NCBI RefSeq assembly: GCF_017497975.1
Contig: NZ_JAGDEL010000003.1
Coordinates: forward strand, 62,001 to 126,000
Source: Metabacillus bambusae
GTDB lineage: Bacteria > Bacillota > Bacilli > Bacillales > Bacillaceae
Length of the DNA stretch: 64,000 nucleotides
Reading direction: 5' to 3'
Shown piece by piece: positions 1 to 6,551 of this stretch; positions within the stretch are counted from its first letter, which is position 1, and the number at the start of each line of letters is the position of its first letter. Made by a program: the position numbers and the translations under genes. The notes beneath the pieces were generated by a model. It did no database searches and was not told the DNA's origin. It was given only the letters and a program-made list of their open reading frames with translations.

Positions 1-496
1 CCGTCCCAATGGCAATACGGAGATGCTGACAGAACACGTAATTCAAGGTATGGTTACAGAAAAGATTTACTTAAGAGATTATAATATCAAGCCAATTATA
101 GACATGCGTCATTCAAAAGATGGCTTTCAGGACAGAAATGATAATTATAATTCCATAATCGAACGGATTCTTCTAATGACATTCTCGTATTCTCTACTCC
201 GATTTATTGGTATAGCATGTCAGGAACAATGAAAAACTTTATCGACCGATGGTCACAAACCTTAAGTGACCCAAAATATCCAGATTTCAAGAATGAAATG
301 GATTCTAAAAAAGCATTTGTTATTGCTTGTTGGAGGAGACGATCCTCACATTAAAGGGCTGCCTATGATTCAGCAATTTAATTACATATTTGATTTTATA
401 GGAATTGAATTTGCGGGATATATTCTTGGAAATGGAAACAAACCTGAAGAAGTAATTCAAGACAAAGATGCACTTTTCGCAGCTACTCAATTTTGA
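1..496 (+). pseudogene. Flavodoxin-like NAD(P)H-dependent oxidoreductase, frameshifted and cut by the window edge
   Basis: The conceptual product begins RPNGNTEM, the FMN phosphate-binding region of NADPH-dependent FMN reductase/flavodoxin-fold proteins. It continues through TPIYWYSMSGTMKNFIDRW, the family's second flavin-contact segment. Three pieces lie in different frames: frame 2 to about 175, frame 1 from about 178 to 325, then frame 2 again to the stop at 496. Two indels are therefore needed. The start lies left of the window. In other bacteria such proteins act in the cytoplasm as FMN-dependent reductases of quinones or other electrophiles. The family call is firm; the substrate cannot be told. 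Decay or two sequencing indels would both explain it. Confidence 0.75.
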
Positions 497-609
497 AATA
501 AATTAACTGAAAAGAAATGGAAATAAACAACAAAATGGGTTTGCATTGTAATTCGAATGCAGACCTAATTTTTTTGATTGCTCAAACTATAGTGTTAGGT
601 GTTCTTTTA

Positions 610-709
610 TTCTTGTTCAACTAACCTTCAACGTTAGTCAAATAGAAAAAAGGATTGCCGAAGCAACCCCCTACTCTTTAAATCAATCACCCGTCAGTTC
701 AACATGAAA
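610..709 (+). repeat. PSR copy 1, full length
   Basis: Left arm TTCTTGTTCAACTAA, core hairpin GGATTGC/GCAACCC, right arm CACCCGTCAGTTCAACAT. The right end is 1 nt from the stop codon of the XRE/cupin gene on the minus strand. Confidence 0.85.
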
Positions 710-710
710 C

Positions 711-1256
711 CTAAAAAGCTGGTGGCGTCACCGAAAAAAGTATGACAGCATTTTTATTAAAATTGTTTTCCCACTTATGCTTCATATAGCCTGGTATTTT
801 GACACTATCACCTGTTTCTAATATGTATTCTTCATTATCTAAAAACACTTTAATATTCCCCTCTAATACAAAAGCAACTTCTTCTCCTCGGTGTGCCAAT
901 AGTTTCTCAGACGATGATGTGTTAGGAGGAACATTCATAATAGCAGTTGCCAGTGTTCCAGTAAAATCTGGTGACAATAACTCATAAGATAGGTTTTCAA
1001 CAACCATTTTTTTTCGCTCATTTGACCTAACAACTAAATCTTCGGTTTTTGTTTCTTCAAGTAAAAAACTAAAAGTAGGAACCTCAAGGGCTTTAGCTAA
1101 AACCTTTAGAGTTTGGATTGAAGGATTTGCCAAACCACGTTCAATTTGACTTAACATTGAAGGGGTTATTTCAGCTAATTTTGCTAATTCTCTACTGCTC
1201 AAACCTTTGGCTGTTCGGTATTTCTCAACTTTTTTACCAATATTTATGTTTTCCAT
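711..1256 (-). CDS. XRE-family transcriptional regulator with C-terminal cupin domain
   Basis: A 181-residue cytoplasmic regulator. Residues 1-65 form an XRE/HTH_3 helix-turn-helix (KGLSSRELAKLAEITPSMLSQIERG). Residues about 105-180 form a cupin-2 barrel with HRGEEVAFVLEGNIKV and the closing segment GYMKHKWEN. Such proteins usually sense a small ligand and repress an adjacent gene. The start at 1256 follows an AAGGAG box; an upstream in-frame start would add a 23-residue tail with no ribosome binding site. It is divergent from the LysE exporter, with a perfect palindrome between them, so it probably controls that exporter and itself. The ligand is unknown. Confidence 0.85.
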   Translation of the reverse strand: MENINIGKKVEKYRTAKGLSSRELAKLAEITPSMLSQIERGLANPSIQTLKVLAKALEVPTFSFLLEETKTEDLVVRSNERKKMVVENLSYELLSPDFTGTLATAIMNVPPNTSSSEKLLAHRGEEVAFVLEGNIKVFLDNEEYILETGDSVKIPGYMKHKWENNFNKNAVILFSVTPPAF

Positions 1257-1343
1257 CACAAAACTCCTTAAAGATAAAATTAAAAATAATTTAATTTTAT
1301 TAAATATAAATAAACAATTAATCAATCTTATATGTTAAACTCT

Positions 1344-1361
1344 ATTTAACAATTGTTAAAT
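1344..1361. promoter_or_regulatory. Perfect 18-bp palindrome between regulator and exporter, candidate operator
   Basis: ATTTAACAA followed directly by TTGTTAAAT, a perfect 9+9 palindrome in the 150-nt divergent intergenic region. It is the natural binding site candidate for the XRE/cupin protein. A related GTTAAAC half site lies just to its left. Confidence 0.6.
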
Positions 1362-1408
1362 TATATTTTATCATATGGTATTTTACAAGTCAGTAAGGAG
1401 TGGAGAAA

Positions 1409-2032
1409 GTGAATGATTTCTTTACATTTTTAGTCCTTTCATTATTTATTGTAATTAGCCCAGGTATCGATACAGCACTAATTACAAAAAGGACCATTTC
1501 AGATGGAAGAAAAGATGGATATAAAATGGCTCTAGGTTTGTCAACTGGTTCTTTAGTTCATACATTTGCTGCTGCTTTTGGGATTTCAGCTATCTTGATG
1601 CAATCTGCTGTTGCTTTTGAAATCGTTAAATATGTTGGTGCTATCTACTTGATATACCTCGGATTATCTTCTTTTATCACAAGGTCAAAGAAGGAATTTA
1701 CTAATTTTGAAAATCTAAATAATTCTGTAATGAAAAAGTCAGCATTTAAACAAGGACTCTTCTCTAATGTACTAAATCCCAAGGTTGCAATGTTTTTCTT
1801 AACATTTTTACCCCAATTTGTGAAAACAGGAGAAAACGCAACTCAACAACTTATTATGATGGGCGTGATTTATACAGTGCTATCCATCGCTTGGTTTTTT
1901 GTTTATGTCTTATTAATTAACTATTTGCGTGTATGGCTTATGTCTCCGAAAGTGCAAAGGATAATGGATAAAGCAACAGGTCTTGTCTTAATTGGGTTTG
2001 GATTAAAGTTAGCCTTAGATAAGCAACATTAA
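1409..2032 (+). CDS. LysE/RhtB-family amino acid exporter
   Basis: About 207 residues with roughly six hydrophobic segments. The family signature lies in the first helix (SPGIDTALITKRTISDGRKDG, matching the LysE/RhtB PGPD-T pattern), and LNPKVAMFFLTFLPQFV marks the central re-entrant region. LysE proteins export amino acids or their analogues across the plasma membrane by proton exchange. The GTG at 1409 sits 8 nt after AAGGAG; the in-frame GTG at 1400 overlaps that box and is unlikely. The divergent XRE/cupin gene is the likely regulator. A strong terminator follows. Substrate unknown. Confidence 0.85.
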   Translation: MNDFFTFLVLSLFIVISPGIDTALITKRTISDGRKDGYKMALGLSTGSLVHTFAAAFGISAILMQSAVAFEIVKYVGAIYLIYLGLSSFITRSKKEFTNFENLNNSVMKKSAFKQGLFSNVLNPKVAMFFLTFLPQFVKTGENATQQLIMMGVIYTVLSIAWFFVYVLLINYLRVWLMSPKVQRIMDKATGLVLIGFGLKLALDKQH

Positions 2033-2040
2033 GATAATAA

Positions 2041-2073
2041 AAAAACATTGGGATTATAGCCCAATGTTTTTTT
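2041..2073 (+). terminator. Rho-independent terminator after the LysE exporter gene
   Basis: Stem AAACATTGGG/CCCAATGTTT with loop ATTATAG, followed by a run of T. It starts 8 nt after the stop codon. Confidence 0.9.
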
Positions 2074-2110
2074 GTCTTGTTGAAACTGCCACATTAGTGA
2101 AAATGTTAAG
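2074..2110 (+). repeat. PSR copy 2, partial (left and middle arms)
   Basis: CTTGTTGAAACTGCCACATTAGTG resembles the left and middle arms split by the GCC spacer; the core and right arm are too degraded to define. Confidence 0.5.
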
Positions 2111-2461
2111 CCTCTTCAGTTGAAGTATTGGAAGCATCAGAATGTATTTTGACACTGATTTTGAAATAGAAGATTTTTTAATTGAAATAGTAGCCCTTGA
2201 GGAATATAACATACCTCTGAACGATACGCCTCTACGATTTAACTTATTTCAGATCAACATCTTCTTGTCCAAATGACTTAAACACTTTCCAAGTCTTTAG
2301 TACATAATTTGTGTTTCCGTCAATTCTTTTTTTTTTTGAGGTGAATTTCAGCATTAGCAATTGTAATCCCCCGTTAGTGGAATATGAAAAGTATTACTTC
2401 TTTATTTGAAGCAATTCTTATCATTATGGAAAATCATCTAAAAATTAGATTGTTTATTAAT
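2111..2461. other. Non-coding stretch with a possible 44-codon ORF remnant
   Basis: Between the PSR 2 remnant and the UPF0158 gene no convincing gene was found. A 44-codon frame at 2142-2276 on the plus strand (MYFDTDFEIEDFL at its start) has no ribosome binding site and is probably debris. PSR copy 3 lies at 2366-2420. Confidence 0.4.
2366..2420 (+). repeat. PSR copy 3, partial (middle arm and core)
   Basis: CCCCGTTAGTGGAATATG followed by a weakened hairpin AGTATTACTTC/GAAGCAATTCT; no right arm is recognisable. Confidence 0.55.
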
Positions 2462-2929
2462 TCAATCAATATAGTTTAAGTTATTATCTTGGCACCATTT
2501 AATCGCAATTTCTTTAAAACGCTCATCACGATATGAATACCAATGATCCTCAATTTCAAAATCTATTATTTGGTCTTTAAATCTTCTAAAGGCACCTTTT
2601 CCCTTAATTGATCTTAATAATATATCCTGCTTTCTCTGGTCACTGATGGTTAGGCAAAAGTCCTCCATAATTTCATATTCATTGACTTCATATTTTGTTG
2701 GTAACTCTATGTAATTCTCAAAATTTTCAACAACATCATTTGCGACCATTAAATTTTCTTGTTGCCAATCAGGTAAATGATCGAACGATTCTACATTTTC
2801 AGCAGCTCTTAAGTCATCTGAAGTTACTACAATTATTTCACCAGTTTTACTATTTAGTAATGTCTGAGACTCTTCAAACTGTATTTCCATTTCTTCTATA
2901 ATAGCTTGAAGCTTTACTTGAATACTCAT
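2462..2929 (-). CDS. UPF0158 family protein
   Basis: 155 residues, full length for UPF0158. The family core is clear: LPDWQQENLMVANDVVEN, IELPTKYEVNEYEIMEDFC, then IKGKGAFRRFKD, DHWYSYRDERFKEIAIKWC near the C-terminus. It is acidic, probably cytoplasmic and of unknown function; members often occur as isolated accessory genes. AGGAG lies 8 nt before the ATG. The next gene on this strand (GNAT, 2994) is separated by a PSR right-arm fragment, so the two are probably not one operon. Confidence 0.85.
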   Translation of the reverse strand: MSIQVKLQAIIEEMEIQFEESQTLLNSKTGEIIVVTSDDLRAAENVESFDHLPDWQQENLMVANDVVENFENYIELPTKYEVNEYEIMEDFCLTISDQRKQDILLRSIKGKGAFRRFKDQIIDFEIEDHWYSYRDERFKEIAIKWCQDNNLNYID

Positions 2930-2963
2930 AGTTATTGAATCTCCTCTATAATTTTTTACTATT

Positions 2964-2984
2964 GCACCCTTTAGTTTAATAAAG
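2964..2984 (+). repeat. PSR copy 4, right arm only
   Basis: GCACCCTTTAGTTTAATAAAG, lying 9 nt from the stop of the GNAT gene at 2994. Confidence 0.6.
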
Positions 2985-2993
2985 CAAAATTGA

Positions 2994-3491
2994 TTATTTG
3001 TTTATCTTATAACCTTCATATACAGTTTCCCAATTAAGAGGTCTAGCCATTCTGTTTTCAATTTGCCCTAATGGTTTAAAACCATATTGTGCATATAACG
3101 AATGGGCATCTTTTGTAGCAAGCTGAAAACTCGTTCCTTTTAATTTAGGGTGTTCTGTGATTACAGTCATTAACCATTTGCTAAGTCCACGTCCTCTATA
3201 TTCAGGAAGTATAAAAACATCACCTAACCAAGAAAACCTTACAATATCTGACACAATGCGTGCAAAACCAACCTGTTTAGCAGAACCATCATTAGGATTA
3301 CCTTCATAGATACCATAACAAAGAATTGAATTTTCAATTGATGATATTACTAATTCCTTCGTAATACCGTTAACCCAATATGAATCCTTACTAAGAAAAT
3401 TATGTATTAATTCTATATCCAAAAAACATTTATTGGTGCTTATAATAAATCCAACATTGTTTGTCAGAAGTGTTTCTTCAATCTCTTCCAA
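2994..3491 (-). CDS. GNAT family N-acetyltransferase
   Basis: 165 residues. The acetyl-CoA binding motif A is present as FILPEYRGRGLSKWLMTVI (consensus R/Q-x-x-G-x-G/A), preceded by the beta-4 strand VRFSWLGDV and followed by AQYGFKPLG, the conserved Y/F-GF turn. It should transfer an acetyl group from acetyl-CoA to an amine, in the cytoplasm. The TTG start at 3491 is preceded by GGAGGGGG at good spacing. It is a single-gene unit between PSR copies. The acceptor cannot be predicted. Confidence 0.85.
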   Translation of the reverse strand: MEEIEETLLTNNVGFIISTNKCFLDIELIHNFLSKDSYWVNGITKELVISSIENSILCYGIYEGNPNDGSAKQVGFARIVSDIVRFSWLGDVFILPEYRGRGLSKWLMTVITEHPKLKGTSFQLATKDAHSLYAQYGFKPLGQIENRMARPLNWETVYEGYKINK

Positions 3492-3572
3492 TTTTAATCC
3501 CCCTCCATTTCAGATTGTGAATATGTATTTTTATACCACTAGGTGATAATTCATTCAATCATTTCAGCTATT

Positions 3573-3648
3573 GTTATTCAACTATTCTGCGTTTTAGTGA
3601 AAAAGCGACTGTTCTTACTGAACAATCGCACCATTTAGCTCAATAACA
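3573..3648 (+). repeat. PSR copy 5, full length
   Basis: Left arm TTATTCAACTATTCTGC, core GCGACTGTTC/GAACAATCGC, right arm CACCATTTAGCTCAATAAC; ends 3 nt from the stop of the P-loop kinase gene. Confidence 0.85.
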
Positions 3649-3651
3649 ATT

Positions 3652-4188
3652 TTAGTTTTTATTTAAATAATTTACGACAATTTCAATTCGCTCCTGGACT
3701 GTATAATCTCCTTCAATCCTCAATACTGGACAATTTAAGTCTGTCATCCAATGTTCGTGCAATGTTTTACTTCTAACTTCCATCCCTGCCTCATCATATA
3801 AGGAAGCCCACTCTAAAAAGGCCTTTGATTGCTCGTATTTACTACCACCAGCTAATATATCATTACCATATCTTTGAAACTCTCTTTGTTGTAACCTTTC
3901 AAGTCTTATATTTTTAGGTATCCATAAAAATATAACCAAGTCAAAATAGGATTTAAAGCTGTCACCCCAACCGCATAAAGCTCCCGAAAGAATCAAATTA
4001 TTATACATTAACAAATCTTCCCTTAGTAATTTCCTTTTTTCATTTACTTCTCTTTGCTCTGAGAATTTTTTTATCCAGAAATAGTCATCCGTATCAAGAT
4101 GGATATAAGGAAGTACATTTGATAACGATGTACCAAGTGTCGATGTTCCTGAGCCAGAAGCACCGAAAATATGTATTTTTTTATTCAT
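3652..4188 (-). CDS. P-loop NTPase, adenylate-kinase-like (AAA family ATPase)
   Basis: 178 residues. A Walker A motif at residues 9-16 (GASGSGTS) follows the first strand, and DTDDYFW matches the position where small kinases place a substrate-binding aspartate. VIFLWIPKNIRLERLQQREFQRYG resembles the lid/base region of kinases of the AAA_17/topology-modulation type. Such proteins phosphorylate small molecules; the substrate is unknown. GGAGGAGAG precedes the ATG. It is a single gene between two full PSR copies, with one copy 3 nt from its stop. Confidence 0.8.
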   Translation of the reverse strand: MNKKIHIFGASGSGTSTLGTSLSNVLPYIHLDTDDYFWIKKFSEQREVNEKRKLLREDLLMYNNLILSGALCGWGDSFKSYFDLVIFLWIPKNIRLERLQQREFQRYGNDILAGGSKYEQSKAFLEWASLYDEAGMEVRSKTLHEHWMTDLNCPVLRIEGDYTVQERIEIVVNYLNKN

Positions 4189-4277
4189 TTCTCTCCTCCA
4201 ATAAGGAACTCATTCTAGATATATTGTTCTTTTAGGCTTCTTTATAGGGTAAAGAATTCCACTTAATAATATAAATT

Positions 4278-4391
4278 CCTTCTTCAACAAAAATGTCAAT
4301 TAGTCGAATAAGAAAAACAAAAAAATGCTGCCGAAGCAACATCCTTTTTTGAACTCAAGCACCTGATAGTTTAAGTACATTTTTTCACAAT
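4278..4391 (+). repeat. PSR copy 6, full length with CTTCAC-type tail
   Basis: Left arm CCTTCTTCAAC, middle arm TTAGTCGAATAAG, core GCTGC-CGAA-GCAAC, right arm CACCTGATAGTTTAAGTAC, then the extra tail TTTTTTCACAAT seen in seven copies. Confidence 0.8.
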
Positions 4392-4538
4392 GAAAGGTTA
4401 TCAGATAAATGTTCTGCCATCGTGAAGTATTAATTCCTTGGTTCCTTCAGTGTTTGTAGTATCTACTGATTTTTCAACTATTTCTTAGAGGGTATTTCCA
4501 TTGCAAACTAATGTTCTTGTGTTCTTCAATTAGTGGAA

Positions 4539-4736
4539 CTAATGAATAATCTCCTTTAATGTCTGACTACTCCAATAGACATCAAAATCTTGGTGAGTAT
4601 TTTCCTCAATAATAAAAACATTTTTCTTAATAACCGTAAGAATAAAAGCTTTTTAATTGGTGAACTGATCCAAGCCCTATATAATAAATTCTATATTCCC
4701 ATAAAAAGTTCCTGTATCATATAAATCTATCTTCAT
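4539..4736 (-). pseudogene. Degraded small protein gene of unknown function
   Basis: Starts ATG at 4736 (MKIDLYDTGTFYGNIEFII), then meets an in-frame TAG. The reading continues in another frame as KAFILTVIKKNVFIIEENTH to a stop at 4539. One stop and one frameshift therefore break a roughly 65-codon frame. No family was recognised. It lies after a PSR with the CTTCAC-type tail. Confidence 0.4.
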
Positions 4737-4921
4737 TTTCTGTTTGAAAATCCCAATGCTAGTTACAAGGTTAGTGGAAGTGAAAAAAGAGATTACAAGG
4801 GCTGTAAAAAGAACCAATGAAGAAGTAGCGTAACTATTCAAAATCATCTACAATATAGTCAGGCACCTATTGTAGACACATCGCTGAAAAAATATTCGTA
4901 TTAAGAGAGGCGGTAAATGAA

Positions 4922-5347
4922 ATGGAAACAACTAAAAAAATTACAGTAGAAACAACAGTCCACGCACCAGTAGAAAAGGTATGGAAATATTGGACAGAGC
5001 CAACTCATATCAAAAAATGGAACAATGCTTCAGATGATTGGCACACACCAGTTGCTGAGAATGATTTGAGAGCAGGTGGGAAATTCCTTTCAAGAATGGA
5101 AGCCAAAGATGGCAGTTTTGGTTTCGATTTTGGTGGAATTTATGATGAAGTGAAATTACATGAAGTTATTGCTTATACAATGGGTGATGGAAGAAAAGTT
5201 AAAATTACTTTTAAAGGTCAAGAAAACGAAACCGAAGTAATAGAAACTTTTGATGCTGAAACTACGAATCCAATTGAGTTACAACAACAAGGATGGCAGG
5301 CAATTCTAGATAATTTCAAAAAATATGCAGAGCAAACAACCATATAA
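4922..5347 (+). CDS. SRPBCC superfamily protein, AHSA1-like
   Basis: 141 residues with the START/SRPBCC helix-grip signature of AHSA1-type proteins: TVETTVHAPVEKVWKYWTEP at the N-terminus, then HIKKWNNASDDWHTP, GGKFLSRMEAKDGS and the C-terminal helix QGWQAILDNFKKYAEQ. The fold makes a hydrophobic ligand pocket; in Bacillus relatives the ligand is generally unknown. It is one of the few plus-strand genes in this section. The AGAGAGGCGG box is about 9 nt before the ATG, and a terminator follows directly. Confidence 0.85.
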   Translation: METTKKITVETTVHAPVEKVWKYWTEPTHIKKWNNASDDWHTPVAENDLRAGGKFLSRMEAKDGSFGFDFGGIYDEVKLHEVIAYTMGDGRKVKITFKGQENETEVIETFDAETTNPIELQQQGWQAILDNFKKYAEQTTI

Positions 5348-5368
5348 TAAGGCACAAAAATAAATAAA

Positions 5369-5424
5369 TGGCGTGTGTCTGTGGCTATGATTATTCAATA
5401 ACCACGGATACTGCCATTTTTTAT
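5369..5424 (+). terminator. Terminator hairpin after the SRPBCC gene
   Basis: A long imperfect stem (TGGC...GTGG / CCAC...GCCA) is followed by TTTTTT. It closes the single-gene plus-strand unit. Confidence 0.7.
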
Positions 5425-5444
5425 GATTGTCGTAAGAAGTCGTG

Positions 5445-5482
5445 ATGTCAGGCACCCTTCAAGATAGAGGGAATCTGACATA
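5445..5482. repeat. Hairpin containing a PSR-like right-arm fragment
   Basis: GTCAGGCACCCT faces AGGGAATCTGAC, an imperfect inverted repeat across the 3' end of the truncated GNAT gene. The GGCACCC element recalls the PSR right arm. It may mark where that gene was cut. Confidence 0.4.
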
Positions 5483-5650
5483 TTTCTGAACGCCAAAACC
5501 TAATATAATATTATTTTGTTCGGCAATTACAAGATATACTTCTTTCTTTTCATACTGCTGTAAATAGCCAATAAATAAGTCCTGATTATTCCTAATATTA
5601 AACAGTCCATCTAAATCGTTTTCATTCGCCAATCTTATATTAAAATCCAT
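5459..5650 (-). pseudogene. GNAT acetyltransferase N-terminal fragment
   Basis: 63 codons with the GNAT opening (MDFNIRLANENDLDGLFNIR) and the first two strands to VIAEQNNIILGFGVQKYV, then a stop. The acetyl-CoA binding motif and the C-terminal half are absent. It stops inside a hairpin with a PSR-like sequence, so 3' truncation by the repeat is likely. An AGGTAGGGA box precedes the ATG. Probably not a functional enzyme. Confidence 0.65.
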
Positions 5651-5702
5651 TTGGTATCCCTACCTACCTTTAAAATTACTCTCATAATCATTTCTTTCCT
5701 TC

Positions 5703-5794
5703 TCTATCTAACCCGACAAGTTAGCACAATAAGGAAACAAAGCTGCAATCCGCTCAATTACTACATTCAACACTAGCACCTGTTACTTGAAGAA
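5703..5794 (+). repeat. PSR copy 7, diverged, overlapping a stop codon
   Basis: Middle arm GTTAGCACAATAAGGAAA and right arm CACCTGTTACTTGAAGAAG are clear. The right arm contains the complement of the last codons and TAA stop of the DUF6366 gene. Confidence 0.65.
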
Positions 5795-5998
5795 GATTGA
5801 TACAATAATAAAGCCAATTATGATTACAAGAATAAGAATTCCTGTACCTTTCCAACCTAAGCTGCCAACTAAATCAGAAAGGTTTCCTCTGTTTGCTCTA
5901 TTAAAAGCATCGTTCATGTTACCCGTTGGATTGCTTCTCAATTCTTCTTGTCTTAATCTCTCTCTTATTTGTTCAGGTGTTTCTTTGTTATCCTGCAT
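5783..5998 (-). CDS. DUF6366 family small membrane protein
   Basis: 71 residues. The N-terminal half is hydrophilic (MQDNKETPEQIRERLRQEE, then NPTGNMNDAFNRANRGNLSD), followed by SLGWKGTGILILVIIIGFII, one C-terminal transmembrane helix. This matches DUF6366, a small Bacillales family of unknown function. AGGGGG precedes the ATG. The final codons TTC-AAG-TAA lie within the right arm of PSR copy 7, so the repeat supplies the stop. Inner-membrane anchored, orientation unknown. Confidence 0.75.
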   Translation of the reverse strand: MQDNKETPEQIRERLRQEELRSNPTGNMNDAFNRANRGNLSDLVGSLGWKGTGILILVIIIGFIIVSIFFK

Positions 5999-6062
5999 TT
6001 AAACACCCCCTGTAAATTAAACAATCAATCATTTTAAACTTTACCACAAAAATCCATATCTT

Positions 6063-6138
6063 TGTCGAACTATTCTACCCCGTTAGCGGAACAAGAAAAG
6101 CCTTACTCCTTGTTGAAGTAAAGCACCCGTTTTCTGAA
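6063..6138 (+). repeat. PSR copy 8, near full length
   Basis: Left arm GTCGAACTATTCTACC, middle arm CGTTAGCGGAACAAG, core GCCTTACTCC/TGTTGAAGTAAAGC, right arm CACCCGTTTTCTGAA. It ends exactly where the cad promoter -35 box begins. Confidence 0.8.
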
Positions 6139-6202
6139 TTGACACACATATTAGATATTGCTAATATGATAATAACAAAACATATTAGTTTTTTCTAATG
6201 TG
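6139..6202 (+). promoter_or_regulatory. Promoter with two 8-6-8 operators for the cadmium-efflux operon
   Basis: TTGACA at 6139-6144 and TAATAT at 6162-6167 with a 17-nt spacer form a good sigma-A promoter. Operator 1 (6147-6168) is a perfect inverted repeat, CATATTAG and CTAATATG around 6 nt, lying between and over the -35/-10 region. Operator 2 (6181-6202) is CATATTAG, six T, CTAATGTG. Two near-identical sites with the same spacing fit binding by an ArsR/SmtB dimer such as the gene just downstream. Confidence 0.8.
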
Positions 6203-6217
6203 TTGGGAGGTATATAT

Positions 6218-6550
6218 ATGCAAAATATTGATATCGATATGAAAGTTAAACTAATTCATGGATTTTCTAATAAAACAAGGATTCAAATTATCGAAAGTAT
6301 AAAAAATCAGGAAAAAACGGTATCTCAAATTGTAGAAGAAATTAAAGGAAATCAGTCGAATATTTCACAGCACCTTGCGTGTTTAAAAGGTTGCGGAATT
6401 ATCGTGGGTAGGAATGAAGGGAAATACTGCTATTACAGTTTGCGTAATCAACATATACGAGATTTATTAACAATGTTCGATGTTGTTCTTGAAGATGTTC
6501 AAAATGATGTTGCATGTTGTGAGCGTCATATAGAGATTAGGGGTGATTAA
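6218..6550 (+). CDS. ArsR/SmtB-family metal-sensing repressor, CmtR-like
   Basis: 110 residues with a winged helix-turn-helix (TRIQIIESIKNQEKTVSQI and SQHLACLKGCGIIVGR). Cys55 and Cys59 lie in the recognition-helix region (HLACLKGCG), and a Cys100-Cys101 pair is near the C-terminus. This arrangement resembles CmtR, whose Cd/Pb site uses two cysteines in alpha-4 plus a C-terminal one, more than CadC. It should repress the operon until metal binds. The ATG at 6218 follows GGGAGG; upstream GTG/TTG codons precede that box. It sits just downstream of its presumed operators and directly upstream of cadA. Confidence 0.85.
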   Translation: MQNIDIDMKVKLIHGFSNKTRIQIIESIKNQEKTVSQIVEEIKGNQSNISQHLACLKGCGIIVGRNEGKYCYYSLRNQHIRDLLTMFDVVLEDVQNDVACCERHIEIRGD

Positions 6551-6551
6551 A